From an uncultured Variovorax sp. (GTDB lineage Bacteria > Pseudomonadota > Gammaproteobacteria > Burkholderiales > Burkholderiaceae): a DNA stretch of 10,487 bases. The stretch spans positions 1 through 10,487 of the forward strand of contig CAMLCW010000176.1 of assembly GCA_946478645.1 (NCBI GenBank), written 5' to 3'. A program made the position numbers and the translations under genes. The notes below the pieces were generated by a model that worked only from the letters and a program-made list of their open reading frames with translations, had not been told where the DNA came from and searched no databases. Shown in pieces: positions 6,037 through 10,487 of this stretch. Each line of letters starts with the position of its first letter. Position 1 is the stretch's first letter.

Positions 6037-6549
6037 TCAGAGCGTCCTGCGCGCGATCGCGGCGGTCAGCCCCGGATCGACCGGCAGCGCGCCGCCGGCC
6101 TTGACTTCCCGCAGCACGACGGCCGAGCGCACATGCGTGACGCCGGCCTGCTCGAAGAGCGTGGTGTGGAGGAATTTCTCGTAGTGCTTGACGTCCGGCA
6201 CGAGCACCGTGAGGATGTAGTCCGCCGGCCCCGTGGCCGCAACGCAGCGTACGATCTGCGGGCTTGCCTGCACCGCACGTTCGAAGTCGCGGACCTTGGA
6301 CTCATGGTGCCGGTCCAGGTTGACTTCCGTGACGGCGGCAAGGTTGAGTCCCACCTTCTCGCGGTCGACCGAGACCGTGTAGCCGCGGATCACGCCCGTG
6401 GCTTCCATGTCCTTGATGCGACGCCAGCATGGGGTCGAGGACAGCCCCACCTTGTCGGCGATCTGCTGCACGGACTGGCGCGCATCGCGCTGCAGTTCGA
6501 GCAGGATCTGGAGCGAGTAGGCATCAAGAGGAACAGAATCGTCGTTCAT
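6037..6549 (-). CDS. Lrp/AsnC-family transcriptional regulator
   Basis: A 170-residue regulator of normal family length. The N-terminal winged helix-turn-helix includes DAYSLQILLELQRDARQSVQ (9-28), IADKVGLSSTPCWRRIKDME (30-49) and TGVIRGYTVSVDREKVG (51-67). The C-terminal ligand-binding (RAM) domain includes FERAVQASPQIVRCVAATGP (89-108) and DYILTVLVPD (110-119). The RAM domain usually senses an amino acid and sets the oligomeric state. The start ATG at 6549 has only a weak ribosome site. The gene is divergent from the indolepyruvate oxidoreductase gene, with a 92-base shared upstream region, a common arrangement for an Lrp-type activator and its target. Aromatic amino acids are the likely effector, by inference from the target. 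Confidence 0.93.
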   Translation of the reverse strand: MNDDSVPLDAYSLQILLELQRDARQSVQQIADKVGLSSTPCWRRIKDMEATGVIRGYTVSVDREKVGLNLAAVTEVNLDRHHESKVRDFERAVQASPQIVRCVAATGPADYILTVLVPDVKHYEKFLHTTLFEQAGVTHVRSAVVLREVKAGGALPVDPGLTAAIARRTL

Positions 6550-6641
6550 GGTGCGTTCGGGAGGAAGTTCTTCTCAAAACGAGGGTCATCTCGGGTGCAT
6601 CGGGAAGACTATTCCTCCTGGCGGCGAAGAACAATCCTTGC
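6550..6641. promoter_or_regulatory. shared upstream region of the Lrp-type and oxidoreductase genes
   Basis: The 92-base divergent spacer must contain both promoters if the genes are separately transcribed. It is less GC-rich than its surroundings and carries short dyads: GAAG-tt-CTTC (6564-6573) and GGAA-gacta-TTCC (about 6602-6614). These could be Lrp-type half-sites, but the arms are only four bases and I cannot assign -35/-10 boxes with confidence. Confidence 0.4.
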
Positions 6642-9600
6642 ATGAAGCCGCCCGCCACTCCCCCTGTCCAACGACCCAGCTACCAGCTCGCCGACGGCCT
6701 CTGGGCCCGCTCGGGCGCCGTCTTCCTGACCGGCACGCAGGCTCTCGTGCGATTGCTCCTGATGCAACGACAGCGCGACGCTGCGCGCGGCCTCGACACC
6801 CGAGGTTTCGTCAGCGGCTACCGCGGCTCGCCGCTCGGCATGGTCGACCAGGCGATCTGGAAGGCCGGCCCGGACTTCGCCGATGCGGGCATCCGCTTCG
6901 TGCCGGCGATCAACGAGGAACTCGCGGCGACGCAGGTCCTCGGCACGCAGCGCGTCGAATCCGACCCCGAGCGCACCGTCGCGGGCGTGTTCGCGATGTG
7001 GTACGGCAAGGGCCCGGGCGTCGACCGCGCCGGCGACGCGCTCAAGCACGGCAACGCCTACGGATCATCCCCGCACGGCGGGGTGCTGGTCGTCGCAGGG
7101 GACGACCACGGCTGCATCTCGTCCTCGATGCCGCACCAGAGTGACCAGGCGTTCGCCGCCTGGAGCATGCCGGTGGTGCAGCCGGCCTGCGTGGCCGAGT
7201 ACCTGGAGTTCGGCCTCTATGGCTACGAGCTCTCGCGCTATTCGGGCGCCTGGGTCGGGATGGCCGCGCTCTCCGAGGTGGTCGAGAGCGCGGGCACGGT
7301 CGACCTCGACCTGGTCGCGGCGCGCGCCGCGGCCTGGGCCGATGCCGAAGGCGTGGGCGCCGCCACCGGCCATTGCGCGCCGGACGACGGCCTGCACTAC
7401 CGCTGGCCCGACCTGCCGTCCCTGCGCATCGAGGCGCGACTGGCCGACAAGCTCGAGGCCGTCGCAGCCTTCGCACGCGTCAACAGCATCGACCGCGAAG
7501 TGATCCACAGCCCGCAGGCCAGGGTAGGCATCGTGACCTGCGGCAAGGCGCACTACGACCTCATGGAAGTGCTGCGCCGCCTCGCGCTGACGACCGAGGC
7601 GCTGGCGCGCGCGGGCGTGCGGCTCTACAAGGTGGGCCTGAGCTTCCCGCTCGAGCCGACCCGCATGCGCACCTTCGCGCAGGGCCTGGAAGAGATCCTC
7701 GTCGTCGAGGAAAAGGCCCCCGTCGTCGAGACCCAGCTGCGCGACCTCTTCTACAACGCGCCAGCGGGCGCCAGGCCGGCGCTGGTGGGCAAGCAGGATC
7801 GCGCGGGCCGGCCCTTCATCTCGGCGCTCGGCGAGCTGCGGCCGTCGCGCCTGATCGAGCAGGTGGCCCGATGGCTTGCCGCCCACTTTCCGGACCACCA
7901 CGAGTTCGGAGACCCCCTGCTGCAGCATGTGCGCGACTTCACGCCGCCGCAGCTGCTCGGCAACGCGAGCGACACGGTGAAGCGTCTGCCCTACTTCTGC
8001 GCCGGCTGCCCGCACAACACGAGCACGCAGGTACCCGAGGGCTCGACCGCGCGTGCGGGCATCGGCTGCCACTTCATGGCCAACTGGATGGACCGCAGCA
8101 CCGCGGGACTGATCCAGATGGGGGGCGAGGGCGTGGACTGGATTTCACATGCGATGTTCACGCGCACCCCGCATGTGTTCCAGAACCTCGGCGACGGCAC
8201 CTACTACCACTCGGGCTATCTCGCGATCCGCCAGGCCGTCGCCGCCAAGGCGACCCTCACCTACAAGATCCTCTTCAACGACGCGGTCGCGATGACGGGC
8301 GGCCAGCCGGTCGACGGTGTGATCAGCGTCGACGCAATCGCGCGCCAGGTCGAATCCGAAGGGGTCAGGCAGATCGTCGTCGTCAGCGACGCGATCGAGA
8401 AGTACGCGCCGCAGCGCGGCCGCTTCCCGGCCGGCACCGAATTCCATGACCGCAGCGAGCTGGACGCGGTCCAGCGCCGGCTGCGCGAGGTTCCCGGCGT
8501 CACCGTGCTCATCTACGAGCAGACCTGCGCCGCCGAGAAGCGCCGCCGGCGCAAGAAGGGGCAGCTGGCGGATCCGCCCACGCGCCTCTTCATCAACGAG
8601 GCGGTCTGCGAAGGCTGCGGCGACTGCTCCGTCCAGAGCAACTGCGTCGCGGTGCTGCCGCTCGAGACCGCGCTCGGCCGCAAGCGCAAGATCGACCAGA
8701 CGAGCTGCAACAAGGACTATTCGTGCGCGAAGGGCTTCTGCCCGAGCTTCGTCAGCGTGACAGGCGGGACGCTGCGCAGGAAGCGCGGCGCGCTGGCCGA
8801 CGGGCACGACGCCTTCCTTGAGCAGGTGCAGGCACTGCCCGGGCCTGCCGCTCGCGGCGACTGGGAAGCGCCCTACGACCTGCTCGTCACCGGTGTCGGC
8901 GGCACCGGCGTCGTCACCGTCGGCGCCGTGATCGCGGTGGCGGCTCACCTCGAAGGCAAGTCCGCCAGCGTGCTCGATTTCATGGGCTTCGCACAGAAGG
9001 GCGGCGCCGTCCTGAGCTTCGTGCGGCTCGCCGACCGGCCCGAACGGCTCAACCAGGTGCGCATCGATACCCAGCAGGCCGACGCGATCCTCGCATGCGA
9101 CATCGTGGTCGGCGCTTCGCCGGAAGCCTTGCAGACCGTGCGCCACGGACGCACCCGCATCCTCGCGAACACCCACGGAATTCCCGTGGCCGAATCGCTG
9201 CGCAATCCCGACGCCGACCTGCAGATCGAACTGCTGTGCGAGAAGATGCGCTTCGCGGCCGGCCACGACCGGGTCGAGACGTTCGACGCCCAGGTCCTGG
9301 CCGAGGAATTTCTCGGCGACACGCTCGCCTCGAACATCCTCGCCACCGGATATGCCTGGCAGCGCGGCCTGGTGCCGCTGAGCCTCGAGGCGCTGACGCG
9401 CGCCATCGAGCTCAACGGCGTCGCCGTCGCAGCGAACCTCACGGCGTTCGCACTCGGGCGCCTCGCCGCGGACCGGCCAGACGCGATCGCGACGCTGCGA
9501 GGCGGCGGCGCAGCCGCCGCAACGAACCTCGCCGATGCATCGCTCGAGACGCTGATCGCCGAAGCCCGTACGCAGTTGCACAGCTACCAGGACGCCGCCT

Positions 9601-10244
9601 GGGCGCGGCGCTTCGAAACGCGCGTGCGCCGGATCGCGCAGTGCGAGGCCGCGCTGGCGGGCGGCGATCCTTCCCTGCCGCTCGCGCGCAATGCTGCACG
9701 CAGCCTGCGCAAGCTCATGAGCTACAAGGATGAATACGAGGTCGCGCGGCTCTACAGCGACGGCCGCTTCCGCAAGGAGCTTGCCGGGCAATTCGAAGGT
9801 AATCCAAGCCTCGCATTCCACATGGCACCGCCGTTTCTCGCGCGTCCCCGCAACGGCCAGCCACCGGCGAAGATCCGCCTGGGCGGCTGGATGCTGCCTG
9901 CCATGAAATGGCTCGCCCGCGGCAAGCGGCTGCGCGGCACGCCCTTTGATCCGTTCGGCCACACGGCGGAGCGACGGCTCGAACGCGCGCTGATCGGCCA
10001 GTTCGAAGCGCGGCTCGACGAGCTTGCGCGGGAACTCACGCCTGCCAACCAGGCGCTCGCCGCCCAGATCGCCGCACTGCCGCTCGCGATCCGCGGTTTC
10101 GGCCATGTGAAGCTCGCGAACCTTGCCATGGCCCGCGCCCGCGAGGCGGAGCTGATGCACCGTTTCTCGCCGGATCGCTACCCGAGGCCCGCGGGTCCGC
10201 CCGGGGCGGGCCAGATCCGAGGGGTCGCCGTCGTCGCGCAGTGA
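6642..10244 (+). CDS. indolepyruvate ferredoxin oxidoreductase, fused alpha/gamma type (1200 aa)
   Basis: This large single-chain 2-oxoacid:ferredoxin oxidoreductase converts indole-3-pyruvate (and probably phenyl- or hydroxyphenylpyruvate) plus CoA to the aryl-acetyl-CoA, CO2 and reduced ferredoxin. The N-terminal pyrimidine-binding half has FVSGYRGSPLGM (about 55-66) and MWYGKGPGVDRAGDALKHGN. The thiamine diphosphate half has CAGCPHNTST (453-462) and the cofactor motif GDGTYYHSGY (517-526) to Asn546. An iron-sulfur region carries Cys656, 659, 662, 668, 689, 695 and 700. The gamma-type domain opens with GVGGTGVVTVGAV (751-763). A C-terminal domain from about 1028 (YKDEYEVARLY, then LRGTPFDPFGHTAERRLERA, then AIRGFGHVKLANL) is typical of the proteobacterial fused form. 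I chose ATG 6642 because the family N-terminus (Y-LADRLW-like, here YQLADGLW) starts soon after; an upstream in-frame extension would overlap the Lrp-type gene. Its ribosome site is weak. Confidence 0.94.
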   Translation: MKPPATPPVQRPSYQLADGLWARSGAVFLTGTQALVRLLLMQRQRDAARGLDTRGFVSGYRGSPLGMVDQAIWKAGPDFADAGIRFVPAINEELAATQVLGTQRVESDPERTVAGVFAMWYGKGPGVDRAGDALKHGNAYGSSPHGGVLVVAGDDHGCISSSMPHQSDQAFAAWSMPVVQPACVAEYLEFGLYGYELSRYSGAWVGMAALSEVVESAGTVDLDLVAARAAAWADAEGVGAATGHCAPDDGLHYRWPDLPSLRIEARLADKLEAVAAFARVNSIDREVIHSPQARVGIVTCGKAHYDLMEVLRRLALTTEALARAGVRLYKVGLSFPLEPTRMRTFAQGLEEILVVEEKAPVVETQLRDLFYNAPAGARPALVGKQDRAGRPFISALGELRPSRLIEQVARWLAAHFPDHHEFGDPLLQHVRDFTPPQLLGNASDTVKRLPYFCAGCPHNTSTQVPEGSTARAGIGCHFMANWMDRSTAGLIQMGGEGVDWISHAMFTRTPHVFQNLGDGTYYHSGYLAIRQAVAAKATLTYKILFNDAVAMTGGQPVDGVISVDAIARQVESEGVRQIVVVSDAIEKYAPQRGRFPAGTEFHDRSELDAVQRRLREVPGVTVLIYEQTCAAEKRRRRKKGQLADPPTRLFINEAVCEGCGDCSVQSNCVAVLPLETALGRKRKIDQTSCNKDYSCAKGFCPSFVSVTGGTLRRKRGALADGHDAFLEQVQALPGPAARGDWEAPYDLLVTGVGGTGVVTVGAVIAVAAHLEGKSASVLDFMGFAQKGGAVLSFVRLADRPERLNQVRIDTQQADAILACDIVVGASPEALQTVRHGRTRILANTHGIPVAESLRNPDADLQIELLCEKMRFAAGHDRVETFDAQVLAEEFLGDTLASNILATGYAWQRGLVPLSLEALTRAIELNGVAVAANLTAFALGRLAADRPDAIATLRGGGAAAATNLADASLETLIAEARTQLHSYQDAAWARRFETRVRRIAQCEAALAGGDPSLPLARNAARSLRKLMSYKDEYEVARLYSDGRFRKELAGQFEGNPSLAFHMAPPFLARPRNGQPPAKIRLGGWMLPAMKWLARGKRLRGTPFDPFGHTAERRLERALIGQFEARLDELARELTPANQALAAQIAALPLAIRGFGHVKLANLAMARAREAELMHRFSPDRYPRPAGPPGAGQIRGVAVVAQ

Positions 10245-10442
10245 GCGCCAGGCGCCCCGCGCAGCCAGATCCAAGCGATCGCAGTCGTAGACCGGTGAAG
10301 CGGTGTACATCGAGGTGATGCCGCCATCATCGCGTTCGAAAGCGCCAGCCTCGTGGCAAGGTCATATCCTGCGGTTCGCCTGCCTGCACCGCCGCACACC
10401 AAGCCATGTGAGCTGCAACCTCGTGGTCAGATCGCTGTTGAG
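10245..10442. other. non-coding stretch after the oxidoreductase gene
   Basis: About 200 bases with no gene I can support. Minus-strand open frames give short products without recognised motifs. The part from about 10385 on may belong to the insertion-sequence end described at the right edge. No clear terminator hairpin was seen after 10244. Confidence 0.4.
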
Positions 10443-10485
10443 TTCCATGCAATCCTGACCCGGCATTTCCATCCAATATTGACCC
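10443..10485 (-). repeat. tandem 19-bp repeats resembling an IS21-family end
   Basis: TTCCATGCAATCCTGACCC (10443-10461) and TTCCATCCAATATTGACCC (10467-10485) share 16 of 19 bases and are 24 bases apart. Read on the minus strand they begin GGGTCA and continue ATTG-ATGGAA, in the style of the multiple terminal repeats of some IS21-family elements. The plus strand ends in GACCCAC at the window edge, where a CA tip would be expected next. With the tip on the right, the element body should extend left, but no istA/istB lies there, so this would be a lone or truncated end. If the tip is on the other side, the element continues beyond the window. Confidence 0.5.
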
Positions 10486-10487
10486 AC

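Noticed and set aside
5857..6645. 262-codon plus-strand frame opposite the Lrp-type gene
   Set aside because: The minus strand encodes a complete Lrp/AsnC protein; the opposing frame has no recognisable domain.
8145..10310. 721-codon minus-strand frame opposite the oxidoreductase
   Set aside because: The plus-strand gene has clear catalytic motifs across the whole span; the antisense product shows none.
10178..10402. short minus-strand frame with TRLALSN-like text near the right edge
   Set aside because: Too short and without motif or ribosome site; it overlaps the oxidoreductase end.
1..10487. CRISPR array, tRNA, rRNA or phage-defence system
   Set aside because: No regularly spaced repeats, cloverleaf or rRNA-like stretches were seen, and no nuclease, toxin or helicase gene is present; the ArdC-like gene alone does not make a defence system.

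Overview
The window is GC-rich throughout, with the strong antisense open frames typical of such DNA. The intact genes resemble those of proteobacteria, most probably Betaproteobacteria of the order Burkholderiales. That placement is inferred from composition and gene types; there is no rRNA or other marker here to prove it.

Left part (1 to about 1530) is accessory and decayed. The minus strand of 1-544 encodes the N-terminal 181 residues of an ArdC-like antirestriction/ssDNA-binding protein that runs off the left edge; such proteins usually travel on plasmids and integrative elements. Next comes non-coding debris that includes a probable frameshifted scrap of an IS21-type transposase (IstA C-terminus, about 660-800). 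It is followed by the wreck of an AraC-type regulator (1103-1520, minus) with two in-frame stops and a frameshift.

Centre-left (1640-5153, plus) is a compact polar amino acid ABC transporter operon: a HisJ/LAO-like binding protein, two HisQ/HisM-like permeases and a HisP/GlnQ-like ATPase. A 195-residue protein resembling the prephenate dehydratase/BacA fold sits between the second permease and the ATPase, and its stop overlaps the ATPase start as ATGA. A perfect TTGCATC-T-GATGCAA inverted repeat lies 70 bp upstream of the first gene and is a good operator candidate.

Centre-right (5181-6549, minus) has an exported AroQ-gamma chorismate mutase with its likely active-site residues and its disulfide pair, convergent with the transporter operon. 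An Lrp/AsnC regulator follows. The spacer between them holds two short repeats that may be regulatory and a perfect 16-bp palindrome.

Right part (6642-10244, plus) is one long fused indolepyruvate ferredoxin oxidoreductase of 1200 residues, divergent from the Lrp-type gene. The last 45 bases hold two tandem copies of a 19-bp motif that look like the multiple terminal repeats of an IS21-family element.

Read together, chorismate mutase (chorismate to prephenate), a prephenate-dehydratase-like protein, an arylpyruvate-oxidising enzyme with its probable Lrp-type regulator and a modified amino-acid-type importer suggest a local module for aromatic or arylpyruvate metabolism. Each family call is well supported except the exact role of the prephenate-dehydratase-like protein. 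The functional link between the genes is inference.
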